The notes under the pieces are model-generated. The model had not been told where the DNA came from. It saw nothing but the letters and a program-made list of their open reading frames with translations, and ran no database searches. Made by a program: the position numbers and the translations under genes. This document shows positions 19,401 to 25,737 of a stretch of 64,000 bases of DNA, one piece after another. The DNA comes from Lachnospiraceae bacterium (GTDB lineage: Bacteria > Bacillota > Clostridia > Lachnospirales > Lachnospiraceae), in the NCBI GenBank assembly GCA_021770345.1, contig JAETRD010000012.1, positions 117,102-181,101 of the forward strand, written 5' to 3'. How positions within the stretch are numbered: the stretch's first letter is position 1; every line of letters starts with the position of its first letter.

Positions 19401-20104
19401 ATCTGAAACTCCACATCCAGATTCTGATGTCTCGAGTTGCTTGACCAGTTTAAAGACAGTGTTTCACTGTTTACAAGATTCACGGAGGTCACCTTCAGGC
19501 GCACCGGCTCTAACTCCACGACATTCGTGACGTCCTCCACCGAATAGTATCCAAGCCCCCGCTCCCTTCTGCTGTCGTAACCCCGGGACGACATTGACAG
19601 ATGCCCGTCGCCGGTCTCCGTCCCATAGATAAGCCCCGGACAGTCATTGGCATAAAATGCAGAATAAACCTCGCCCGACTCAATGTCAATCTCGATGCCG
19701 ATGGCCCCGGCCATCAGATCCCCGCTGTAATCCAACGACTCTAACAACCGAAATACCGGATTATTTCCCGCGTCGGTCCGGTAAGACCTGCCGTCAAGCG
19801 TAATCGCATAAATCCGGCCTTTTCTGCTGTCACCGTCCGCAAAGTCCTCGTTTGGAACTCCTTTGGTGCGGACAGTCTCACGGAACAAATCCCACTGACC
19901 CGAAGTGCGGTAGTATGTCAGCATTGATTCCGCACCCATATAAACGGTCTTTGCGTTTTCTTCGTTTTCGCGGAATTTTGCAAGACGTATGTAGTGCAAC
20001 GCCGATGGGATTAACACGGCCGCCAGAATCCCGATAATCACCAGAACCACAACCAGCTCCGTCATTGTAAATCCGCTGTTTTTCCTTTTCGCACTTTTTT
20101 TCAT
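10490..20104 (-). CDS. Giant prepilin-like adhesin with GLUG-type repeats
   Basis: A single open frame of 3204 residues. The first residues are a textbook prepilin: MKKSAKRKNSG11/F12TMTE16, Glu at mature position 5, then a ~22-residue hydrophobic helix. About residues 30-200 keep a pilin-like look. From about 530 to 2030 the protein is built of dozens of GLUG-like units of the form VGGIxGxN / VGGxVGxNxGxI, a beta-rich repeat found in bacterial surface and adhesion proteins. From about 2200 to the end there are fibronectin-III-like beta domains. No LPXTG, sortase signal or C-terminal anchor is seen. It is the second gene of the pilus operon, directly after the second PilT. I infer an adhesin carried in or on the pilus through its pilin N-terminus. 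Ordinary pilins have 130-250 residues. Confidence 0.9.
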   Translation of the reverse strand: MKKSAKRKNSGFTMTELVVVLVIIGILAAVLIPSALHYIRLAKFRENEENAKTVYMGAESMLTYYRTSGQWDLFRETVRTKGVPNEDFADGDSRKGRIYAITLDGRSYRTDAGNNPVFRLLESLDYSGDLMAGAIGIEIDIESGEVYSAFYANDCPGLIYGTETGDGHLSMSSRGYDSRRERGLGYYSVEDVTNVVELEPVRLKVTSVNLVNSETLSLNWSSNSRHQNLDVEFQIIFYDKSDDTELFRTTVNLADIAMGAGQTSGMFRLAVKAPDGTESGYYFPVTNNGGRLTLTLDGMVSADVLYAIEHAGSPAESAALAQTSSTGITRLGAIAPRLLREQNIYAAINAVSIYRNMGDDTREYRASNTVTSNTANTLFADQSSRASDGTLRAGIGTFRHLSNIRYSGGVPAEFTLTKHNMDWKSVGTGLYDFGAAQGGVRPLVWKEGSEGPDFPSIPLLSAGQTLEGGGSSTTILNLYLGSRSVAGGEVHYLGLFCESEGRIAGLTLKDPKVSVSADDAGTAGRRAASLWGVGILAGRSAGDIRDITVEASAGDMILEADLSARIESAAADTPAAVGGVVGVFAKATDDGTLVPTDAVLKNITTNGKISAVLPARRWQEEESGSEPQFGVGGICGYAKVTEKRHIAMCTNRISVTGSSFAGGIAGQLAGPYETAEELERLFDGNPAEAASLYQCGNDGLILCGSSDGRYFGGIVGYAANALIMEAESAGGRAENFTYDITKSGLLKGDYVGGIAGCGRQSVLYDCFTRKNGYVLGQNYVGGIVGGMWGDNTRRIGGTSVTVNAGYVIGNSYVGGIIGENINNKIEDCINNGIAAGYGSYIGGIVGYNDADAGKSAEILDCASYLSDYNDAIYRMIVDSWQTKGSYVGGLAGYNNSRIIFTSASAAVSVKAVSGIVVGEDYVGGMVGFNDVNGVIDTDYTLIGGRIYGYGDCVGGCIGFNASRELMGKAVTIKPYSVTGRYCVGGVIGANVINLSDGTKDMDLTADALYADNPLGLITGEAFCGGIIGYQKNYSDASGRVLRSFLKDYKADVIPSLSPATGVPVYAQTAPEAERLEASRGTFTLTSKENDDVHIVRAGNNIPIRANLYTGGIVGYGAAGSFLCVENCRNAGNITKAGNSSVVVAEYLDAELKPEQKERLGSLSVDMIGGMIGVNQRGQTIRHCENAAAMYGFIGNGGIVGLNAGSVYGCALTDHFGSLTLDYVGGIAGINNGTIENCGTVAGKTVSGNNYVGGITGFNLFDGVLRKNTCYAGINAAGNYAGGIAGQNAGLIEAGADGGRTARSVSGRSGEAIGGLVGFNDEAGVIRCAGAGDITVVNDTVTVIGKQIVGGMVGANEGTIASDGGTMTVKAQLVQALQGDAGGIAGKSDTAIRNMNNASERVTANRGNAGGIVAVNVGVIERCTNNGNVSSSQGNAGGIAAENERAGMIRDCAVADGSAVTLRGVGAEAAGAVCTVNSGLIENSAAAGRVTLGGSAGVYGGVAGINRGTIQGTGQSRFAVKVMPQISPSETGRLTVGGIVGVNEDGAAIQNLAVEVDFVNFSNYQYLGGVTGINAQGAAVSGCTYAGTVTEMASLAGNCYGGIAGNNSGALRDCAVNRLAMTVKGVYTATAGSTAAQKEALSSHVGGIAGKNEETGALVRCYLVNSADSKIIADSGMAGGVVGYNKGLIQNSGDAVTAQVMAQITDASTAEELCKAAAGCGIAAVSDYVNTQDNREIEALRYSRQGSVSAGKMQLRMEQNGNVGGITAYNAPTGALEYCVSGTWFINNKSNAIGVGTGGMIGMNESEKDLKYLVNGAFVGRQLGTGATNRFAGGIIGNQSNSTKSGWTIKNCVNYGTVYCYNAHYSGGIMGQWTGTGGNIENCRNYATLQTSHQAGWTGAAAGIVAQLYHADSGDTFNIISCGNYGSIYGRNGAFTGEGKAANDSAGILGNVTTYKTSNNTGDYQKGQQFTIQVLDCVNAAGVSIYSSSMASGIVGFFSCDNPTDSAIVASTQNVILRIERCRNFAENLYGYRYVGGIFGDRYGRLGAENTHIVNCFSVSSGNYRSNGASKWYNPVVSMEKENNANGVQGSANYFFGNGVGYTNLTLYSSRNGSGSSYTYNGNSVNSLTNLRRGGGNLIYIVYDGTRGQYAAVALSDGAQLNRNCRIDGMRVTNGGREAGRVLCYLGTAKYDSAAAITKTSCDYFELVRGSYRHQNIEGMYTVTTEDGKTADKLIAPASVTASAEDGRVRFSVKPASDGGKDFDPFCYEVRITVGDAVYEGYYFYTESGSLELPEAVAGGAVRVAVRAVSMYGDVLPSDYREAGDVAADIMPTPDIRAELVWAESAGDYRYRFTLNNLDTYRQNYPGWQVSVTFSDGTAAVLNENQTSALAAGKGTDVQQLIVQAMMQNGGTGAGYLPSARVSVSAYLPSYAPSVALQGGGIKAVPHVETDGTTLSDLRVAVTLDGTGTGNIDVPPVYRAELTGTWRAGTDEEKKDVVFASADILVAADGTATANFTDFSGELREASEFRVRLWYAEPGLGPVYSWFALDGSDAQGLGELIAAFEGLDEAGRAVYRYSASPVLFGDRKEFDNYKWNSGSLFAFLPAPELMEIPTDAAGNEASLTPEFGPDGTLRYTFRWDTGKGGSEYRNAKYRVELAGINDAGERVLIDTSSAYDEDGGEGSLTVDAESWDYGRVELSVTRLGGTSDASGRRIGLNSAGVYRIKRRLSQPGQPVVSLTGSNDLNYMISWAAPDSEAGCDAYRIYVKYTDDAGDEVTEQLDADVEASGAANYEKEVDLEAFAGKSIAIYLVAVAGGDSAEYVDSQPGDSYTLQVPSRIPTPQVQWKWNWTYDRAAPVEKAAFEAGDETNGLTVGFTADTGSIPPGGSTYLLRAKVYDSAEPDAEPVAYYPAADDAEAVVEMTAASSAEYLHTLAGLSAAYAGDYISFDIRITSGNGQISSNWKESERIRLPYVRLEQPGVQSLIDRQPFFMGVTDNPDLPPEQREWLADRQTIVWSDVAYADAVYLTLTGRGADAASVNYRILKTEDAAMAVGYRIEVQEKAVLDDGTERWFALAGTTGEEEQQLGTYRFPLGQTAAEPLPEHVSLQGYGYELSGEYMRDGIWYGYRTMLYAELKVYWQDDGFSYVLALPDNYEILDETGYDVEAQKEYHLTGTVSFTADRQENAQDTASDAYVGSEEYVMVINQ
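14000..18520 (-). repeat. GLUG-like repeat-coding region of the giant prepilin
   Basis: Approximate limits. The translated repeats carry VGGI(A/V/I)G(Y/F/K)N cores spaced roughly 25-70 residues apart and separated by short variable strands. DNA copies are diverged rather than identical, so this looks like an old expansion and not a recent slippage array. Confidence 0.7.
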
Positions 20105-20124
20105 ACGCCCGTCCCTGACACTTT

Positions 20125-21201
20125 TTAAAATATCTGTACCTTCTGTCTCATTTCCTCCGGGACCTGTGCATAAGAGATTGCAGTCTCTGAGGAAATATAG
20201 CTCCTCATATATAATTCATAAATCGCATCGTCCATCGTCTGCATGTCTTCTTTTCCGACGCTCTGCGGAATCGAAGCGGAATGCAGAAACCTGCCTTCCC
20301 GAATCAGGCTTTGCACCGTCCGGCTGACAGACAGTACCTCAAACGCCGCGATACGTCCGCCGTTTTGCACGGGCAGCAGCTGCTGTGCCACTATCCCCTC
20401 CAAAACGCCCGCAAAGCGCCTCCGCATCTGCTCCTGCAGTTCCGGCGCAAAGCTGCCCGTTATGTACTCGACGGCTGCCGCGGCACTGTCCATGTGCAGT
20501 GCGGAAAACACGAGATGCCCGGACTCCGCCGCCTCGATGGCCAGCGCGATCGTCTCGGCATCCCGCAGTTCCCCCACCAGTATCACGTCCGAATCCTGCC
20601 GCAGCGCCGCGCGCAATGCATTTGCATAGCCTGCGGTGTCACGGCCGATTTCCCGTTGCAGCACCATACCCCTGCCCTGCGGATACAGATATTCGATCGG
20701 GTGCTCGAGCGTGATCACCGTCTTCGCCTCGTTCTTCGCGATCACGCCGAGCAGAGCGGCGAGCGTTGCGGTCTTCCCGCTTCCCGCGCCTCCGGTCACA
20801 AGCACAAGCCCCCGCCTCCGGCGGGTGAGCTCCGCCACCGATTTCGGCAGCCCGAGACTCTCCGGCGTGGGAATTTCCGACGGCAGCAGGCGCAGCGTCA
20901 TCGCGTACGCCTCCCGCTCACGAAATACACTGACACGAATCCGGCCGCTGTCGGGAACCGAACAGGAAAACTCCACCTCCCCGCTCTGCGCAAGCACTTC
21001 CCTTTGCGGCGCGCCGACTAACAGCTTAGTCAGCATTTCCATTTCGTCCGGCTCCATATCGCCGCCGGGCATCTGCACCAGCGCACCGTCAATTCGGAAC
21101 ATCATCGGATACCCCGCCGCAAGATGGACATCCGACGCCCCGCGCTCCCTTGCCGTCCGAAGCATCTCTGCAATTTTCTTTAAGCCGTTTTCTCCACTCA
21201 T
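20125..21201 (-). CDS. Second, diverged PilT-like ATPase
   Basis: PilT/PilU-family ATPase of 358 residues, first gene of the pilus run and 20 bases ahead of the giant prepilin. Walker A is GGAGSGKT (137-144) and Walker B SDVILVGELRD is normal. The Asp box reads TLEHPIEY, with His where PilT has Asp, and the His box reads SALHMDSA in place of STLHT. It could act like PilU, an accessory retraction ATPase that often needs PilT, or could serve a specialised step for the giant subunit. The ATG at 21201 has AAAGGG close upstream. Function beyond family membership is inferred. Confidence 0.88.
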   Translation of the reverse strand: MSGENGLKKIAEMLRTARERGASDVHLAAGYPMMFRIDGALVQMPGGDMEPDEMEMLTKLLVGAPQREVLAQSGEVEFSCSVPDSGRIRVSVFREREAYAMTLRLLPSEIPTPESLGLPKSVAELTRRRRGLVLVTGGAGSGKTATLAALLGVIAKNEAKTVITLEHPIEYLYPQGRGMVLQREIGRDTAGYANALRAALRQDSDVILVGELRDAETIALAIEAAESGHLVFSALHMDSAAAAVEYITGSFAPELQEQMRRRFAGVLEGIVAQQLLPVQNGGRIAAFEVLSVSRTVQSLIREGRFLHSASIPQSVGKEDMQTMDDAIYELYMRSYISSETAISYAQVPEEMRQKVQIF

Positions 21202-21266
21202 AGCCCTTTTCCGCCTCTCCGCCGCACTATGCGGTATTTTTGCCGTAAATATGACATAATAACTCT

Positions 21267-21295
21267 ATTTTACAACACATCCGACTTTTTTTCAA
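21267..21295 (-). promoter_or_regulatory. Promoter of the type IV pilus operon
   Basis: Minus-strand TTGAAA (21295-21290) and TAAAAT (21272-21267) with a 17-base spacer, about 65 bases before the first pilus gene. The surrounding 21202-21430 stretch is very AT-rich and holds no gene; a second, weaker -10-like TATTAT lies near 21325. Prediction from sequence only. Confidence 0.65.
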
Positions 21296-21434
21296 ATTTT
21301 CTATGCCCGTTTTGTTAAACACTATAATAGCACAAAAAATCACGCAAAAACACAGACATCAAATTTGACACGTTTTTTAACAAAAATAACATTTTTATTT
21401 AAAAAAATAGCATGTCCGTTATCATTGTACCAGC

Positions 21435-21476
21435 AAAAAAAGATGGAAAAATCCGCAGATTTTTCCATCTTTTTTA
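21435..21476 (-). terminator. Rho-independent terminator after rnpB
   Basis: A perfect 12-bp stem (21442-21453 with 21458-21469, loop CGCA) is flanked by A-runs on one side and T-runs on the other, so it can terminate in both directions. It ends the RNase P RNA transcript and insulates the pilus operon. Confidence 0.9.
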
Positions 21477-21480
21477 CGGA

Positions 21481-21897
21481 ATATAAGCAGAACGATAAGC
21501 CGGGTTATGTCGCCCGTCCGAAAGACGGGGAATGGTCATCTGTCTAGGATGACTGTCGCCAGCCACCTCAAGCAACCTACCTAAAGCTGGCGGGCCGCGT
21601 AAACGCTTTGATTCGGTCTTGCTTCGGATGGGGTTTACATATGCCCCGCCTGTTGCCAGACGGGCGGTAGTCTCTTACACTGCCCTTCCACCCTTACCAA
21701 AGTTTGGCGTTGCCAAACTCTGAAAAAGCCATAAGGCTTCTTCCCGCTCTGTAGAGCACGGCGGTATATTTCTGTTGCACTATCCTTGGAGTCGCCTCCA
21801 CCGGACGTTATCCGGCATCCTGCCCTGTGAAGCCCGGACTTTCCTCACCTCTCCCGGCACGCCGGGAGAGCCGCGACCATTTATTCTACTTATATCA
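21481..21897 (-). ncRNA. rnpB: RNase P RNA (bacterial type)
   Basis: Catalytic RNA of ribonuclease P, which removes the 5' leader of tRNA precursors. The minus strand shows the 5' domain with GAGGAAAGTCCGGGCT (around 21830-21848) and the 3' ACATAACCCGGCTTA (around 21493-21507). The ends AUAUAAGUAGAAU and GUUCUGCUUAUAU can pair as helix P1. A strong promoter and a terminator flank it. Ends are approximate. Confidence 0.93.
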
Positions 21898-21904
21898 GAC
21901 TGTT

Positions 21905-21933
21905 ATTATAAGCGGTATCCGTCATCCTGTAAA
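21905..21933 (-). promoter_or_regulatory. rnpB promoter
   Basis: Minus-strand TTTACA (21933-21928), 17-base spacer, perfect TATAAT (21910-21905). The expected start lies 7-9 bases downstream, at the 5' strand of helix P1. Confidence 0.85.
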
Positions 21934-22014
21934 GTCTTATTTTTGAACCTTTGTCGCTTTCACGCTACATTTCCTTCCCGTAATTCTCACTGTGTGAAGG
22001 AATGCGCCTGCGCG

Positions 22015-23697
22015 CTACACGTTGAAGCACGACCCGCCGATAAATTCCCGGATAATCGAGTTCTGCGAAATGCCGTCCCCCGGCATCGGCAGAAAATAGT
22101 CGAGGAATTTTAACAGTCGCTTTGCCTCAAGATATTCCGCACTGTCCCTGTCGATGGCAAACAAAAGCGGCTCCGCATACAGCTTTAACACCGCAAGTTC
22201 ATAGATCAGCGCGGAGTTAAACATCACGTCCGCGGCCTCCTGGAACGGGAAGATATAGCGCTCCTCCCCCCGGCGGACCGAATCCCACATCGCGATCGTG
22301 TCCTTCGCCGAAGTGCCGCGTGTTCTCGCGTCCCGCACAATACGGCGCAGCATTCGCCCGTCCGTCGTCGGCAGGCAGTTGTGCTCGTCGATATTCAGCT
22401 GGGTCAGTGCGCTGATATATATTTTATACTTGCTCTCCGCAGGAAGGGAATAGGACAGCTTATCGTTCAGCCCGTGGATTCCCTCAATCACCAGCACGTC
22501 ATCCTTTCCGAGCTGCATGATTTTGTCCCTGTATTCACGCTTTCCGGTCTTAAAGTTAAAGATCGGCAGATCCACGCGCTTTCCTTCCAAAAGCTCATTC
22601 ATATCGTGGTTAAAGAGTTCCACGTCCAGAGCCTCTAAGCATTCCAGATCCAGCTCCCCGTTTTCGTCTCGCGGGCACAGACTGCGGTCGATATAGTAAT
22701 CATCCAGCGGAAAGGGGTGCGGCTTCATGCCCTTTGCCGCAAGCTGTATCGACAGCCGGTGGGAAAATGTCGTCTTGCCGGAGGACGAGGGCCCGGCAAC
22801 CATAATGAATTTTTTGTCGCCGGAATTTACGATCGTATCCGCGAGCTGACCGATGCGCTCCTCAAAAAGCGCCTCCTGCGTCAGAATAATCTGCTGCATC
22901 CGCCCTGCGGCAATCGCGTCATTTAGCGCTCCGATCGTATCGATCTCTAACATTTTCCCCCACTCTCTCGAGTGCTTTAACGTACTGAAAAGTTTGACAG
23001 ACGGCCGGAATTCCTCGACTTCTCTCGTGTTATGCCCCGGAAACAACAGCATAAAACCGTCCTCGTATGTAAGGAGATCGTAGTATCTCAGATACCCGGT
23101 GGACGGTACCATAAACCCGTAAAAATAATCCTTATAGTGGTCCAGCACATAGATATTTACCCGGGAACTGCGGCGGTAGCGGAACAGCTTTTCCTTGTCC
23201 GTCATTCCGAGTTCATGAAACAGCGCGGTCGCCTCGTCCGTGTTAATGCTGCGCTTTTCAATCTCAATATCGGCCATCACCAGACGGTACATCTCGCTCT
23301 TTAGCGCCGCAATCTTTTCCGCGTCCACCGCAATGCGCCGCTGCCCGCTCTCGTTTTTCTCCCACAACTCACAGTAATAGCCCTGCCCGATGGAATACAT
23401 CACGCGCACCACGATATTCTGTGCGTCCCAGAGATTGCAGACCGCTTTTTGCATCAGCAGCGTGACACTCCTGCGGTACGTTTTTCTCCCGGTCTTATCC
23501 GCAGTCGTCACAAATTCCAGCACACCGTCATTTTTTACGGTTTTTCCCAGCTCGCGCAGCCTGTGGTTATACACTACAAGCACGATGTCATCCGGGTACA
23601 GCCCCTGGTATTCCTGCGCGATCGAGAGAAAGCTCGTTCCCTTCTGATACTGCTTTTTCTCACCCAGAATCTCCAGCGTTATCATCTTATCGCTCAT
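22015..23697 (-). CDS. Nucleoside (uridine-type) kinase with N-terminal TGS-like domain
   Basis: The 560-residue protein begins with a TGS-like ubiquitin-fold segment (1-70), continues with a region resembling the threonyl-tRNA synthetase editing (SAD-like) part (about 70-260), and ends with a P-loop kinase of the uridine kinase/phosphoribulokinase family: Walker A AGPSSSGKTT, then LDDYYID and the VIEGIHGLND motif. It probably phosphorylates a nucleoside in salvage; the exact substrate is unknown. AAAGGAGG precedes the ATG. It is the last protein gene of the dGTPase-dnaG-rpoD-trmK run. Confidence 0.85.
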   Translation of the reverse strand: MSDKMITLEILGEKKQYQKGTSFLSIAQEYQGLYPDDIVLVVYNHRLRELGKTVKNDGVLEFVTTADKTGRKTYRRSVTLLMQKAVCNLWDAQNIVVRVMYSIGQGYYCELWEKNESGQRRIAVDAEKIAALKSEMYRLVMADIEIEKRSINTDEATALFHELGMTDKEKLFRYRRSSRVNIYVLDHYKDYFYGFMVPSTGYLRYYDLLTYEDGFMLLFPGHNTREVEEFRPSVKLFSTLKHSREWGKMLEIDTIGALNDAIAAGRMQQIILTQEALFEERIGQLADTIVNSGDKKFIMVAGPSSSGKTTFSHRLSIQLAAKGMKPHPFPLDDYYIDRSLCPRDENGELDLECLEALDVELFNHDMNELLEGKRVDLPIFNFKTGKREYRDKIMQLGKDDVLVIEGIHGLNDKLSYSLPAESKYKIYISALTQLNIDEHNCLPTTDGRMLRRIVRDARTRGTSAKDTIAMWDSVRRGEERYIFPFQEAADVMFNSALIYELAVLKLYAEPLLFAIDRDSAEYLEAKRLLKFLDYFLPMPGDGISQNSIIREFIGGSCFNV

Positions 23698-23709
23698 AAA
23701 AACCTCCTT

Positions 23710-24507
23710 TTACGGGGTTTTGCAATCCGCCTTCTCCATTCTATCGTATGCCATTGCCTCCCCGTTTTGTCTTAAGTCCTCCTCCAATTCGCGGATTCTT
23801 TCCGCAATCTGCTCCGTCGGCTCCTGACGCCGCAAATTTTGCAATATCCCCTCCGAAATCATGCGTTCTTTCTGCAGATACGCCCGGAGAACGGGATGCC
23901 CCTCCTCGAGCAGCTGTCTGCCGTAACGGTCCCACAGCCTGCGGCGCCGCACATCCTCCTGTGATATCCCGGCTTTATGCGGCTCCCCCGCCGCGCATTC
24001 GGAGGAGTCTTTGCCCGCGGCAGGCAGCCCTGCGCTGTGCACACGCATCATCGGATAATATTTCCCGTCCTCCGCCACCAGTTCCTCCGCATCCGTCACA
24101 TAGCCCTGTTCGCGCAGAAAGATACGCACCCGCTCAAGCTCGGACTGCGGCTGGAGTATCAGCTCGCGCGCCGCTCTGCACACGGTCTCACCCTCCGTTA
24201 AGATATGAATCACCAGGCCGCCGCCCATACCGGCGATCACAACAGAATCGGCCTCCCCCGGCGCAAGTGCCGCCACACCGTCCGAAAGCCTTGTCTCTAT
24301 GTACTCCTGCATCCCGCACTGCGCAATATGTTCCGCGGCCCGCGCAAGAGGCCCTCTGCCGATATCCGTCGCGATCGCCCGCAAAATCCGCCCCCGCTCC
24401 ATAAGGGCGATCGGGATATAACCGTGGTCTGTTCCCACATCCGCGAGAATACCGCCGGAAGACACCAGGGAAGCCACCGCCTCCAGCCGCTTTGACAGCT
24501 TTATCAT
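23710..24507 (-). CDS. trmK: tRNA (adenine(22)-N1)-methyltransferase TrmK
   Basis: Class I SAM-dependent methyltransferase that makes m1A22 in tRNA. The 265 residues include the SAM motif ADVGTDHGYIPIALM (about 22-36) and the family block VIAGMGGGLVIHIL (about 89-102). C-terminal helices form the tRNA-binding tail, here with a variable, slightly longer insertion (about 160-185). It follows rpoD by three bases, the arrangement usual in Firmicutes. Confidence 0.9.
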   Translation of the reverse strand: MIKLSKRLEAVASLVSSGGILADVGTDHGYIPIALMERGRILRAIATDIGRGPLARAAEHIAQCGMQEYIETRLSDGVAALAPGEADSVVIAGMGGGLVIHILTEGETVCRAARELILQPQSELERVRIFLREQGYVTDAEELVAEDGKYYPMMRVHSAGLPAAGKDSSECAAGEPHKAGISQEDVRRRRLWDRYGRQLLEEGHPVLRAYLQKERMISEGILQNLRRQEPTEQIAERIRELEEDLRQNGEAMAYDRMEKADCKTP

Positions 24508-24510
24508 ATC

Positions 24511-25710
24511 CTACTCCAGATAATCCTTAAGCTTACGGCTCCGGCTCGGGTGACGAAGCTTGCGCAGCGCCTTCGCCTCGATCTGACGGATGCGCTCACG
24601 GGTCACGTTAAATTCCTTCCCCACTTCCTCTAACGTGCGCGCCCGTCCGTCCTCTAATCCGAAGCGGAGCGTCAGCACCTTCTGCTCCCGCTCGGTCAGC
24701 GTGCCGAGCACCTCCTCGAGCTGCTCCTTTAACAGCGTAAATGCAGCCGCATCCGCCGGAACCGGCACATTGTCATCCTGAATGAAATCCCCGAGATGGC
24801 TGTCCTCCTCCTCGCCGATCGGCGTCTCGAGCGAAACAGGCTCCTGGGATATCTTTAAGATTTCGCGCACGCGCTCCACCGGCATATTCATCTCCGCGGC
24901 GATCTCCTCCGGGCTCGGCTCCCGTCCGAGTTCCTGCAGCAGCTGTCTGCTGACGCGGATCAGCTTATTGATCGTCTCGACCATATGCACCGGAATGCGG
25001 ATCGTGCGCGCCTGATCGGCAATCGCTCTCGTGATCGCCTGACGGATCCACCAGGTTGCATAGGTGGAAAACTTATATCCCTTGCGATAATCAAACTTTT
25101 CCACCGCCTTAATCAATCCGAGGTTTCCCTCCTGAATCAGATCCAAAAACAGCATACCGCGCCCCACATAACGCTTTGCAATGCTCACGACAAGACGGAG
25201 ATTCGCCTCCGCAAGGCGCTTCTTTGCCTCCTGGTCGCCCAGCTCCATACGCTTTGCAAGCTCAATCTCCTCTTCTGCGGAAAGCAGCGGAACCTTACCG
25301 ATCTCCTTTAAATACATGCGCACGGGATCCTCGATGGAAACGCCGTCAGGAACGGAGAGGTCGATTTTCTCCACCTCGATCTCCTCTTCCTCCTCCACCT
25401 CAAGAAGCATCTCGTCATCCACGTCGTCATCGGTAATGCGCAGAACATCGATATTGTTCGTCTCAAGAAATTCAAGGATCCGGTCAAAACGCTCCGCGTC
25501 AAGATTCATGTCCGAGAAAAAATCGCTGATTTCCTGATACTCGAGCATATTTTTTTTCTTTTTTGCCATGGAAAGGAGCTCTTTTAATTTTTCCTGAAAT
25601 TTTTCCATGGAATTATTGTCTGCCGCCTGATCCGTCATATCGACATTTTCTCCGGTTTTCCCCTTTATATTCTCTAAATTTTCTGCGCTGTTTTCTTTCT
25701 TTTTTGCCAT
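24511..25710 (-). CDS. rpoD: RNA polymerase primary sigma factor (sigma A)
   Basis: Housekeeping sigma factor of 399 residues. An acidic stretch (about 95-115) is followed by region 2 ([35 protein letters not shown]), region 3 and region 4 with the helix-turn-helix [20 protein letters not shown]. These read the TTGACA/TATAAT promoters seen elsewhere in the window. The N-terminus is Asn/Glu/Lys-rich and probably variable. It lies between dnaG and trmK, as in many Clostridia. Confidence 0.97.
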   Translation of the reverse strand: MAKKKENSAENLENIKGKTGENVDMTDQAADNNSMEKFQEKLKELLSMAKKKKNMLEYQEISDFFSDMNLDAERFDRILEFLETNNIDVLRITDDDVDDEMLLEVEEEEEIEVEKIDLSVPDGVSIEDPVRMYLKEIGKVPLLSAEEEIELAKRMELGDQEAKKRLAEANLRLVVSIAKRYVGRGMLFLDLIQEGNLGLIKAVEKFDYRKGYKFSTYATWWIRQAITRAIADQARTIRIPVHMVETINKLIRVSRQLLQELGREPSPEEIAAEMNMPVERVREILKISQEPVSLETPIGEEEDSHLGDFIQDDNVPVPADAAAFTLLKEQLEEVLGTLTEREQKVLTLRFGLEDGRARTLEEVGKEFNVTRERIRQIEAKALRKLRHPSRSRKLKDYLE

Positions 25711-25737
25711 TTTATTTCATCCTCTCATAGTTCGTTA

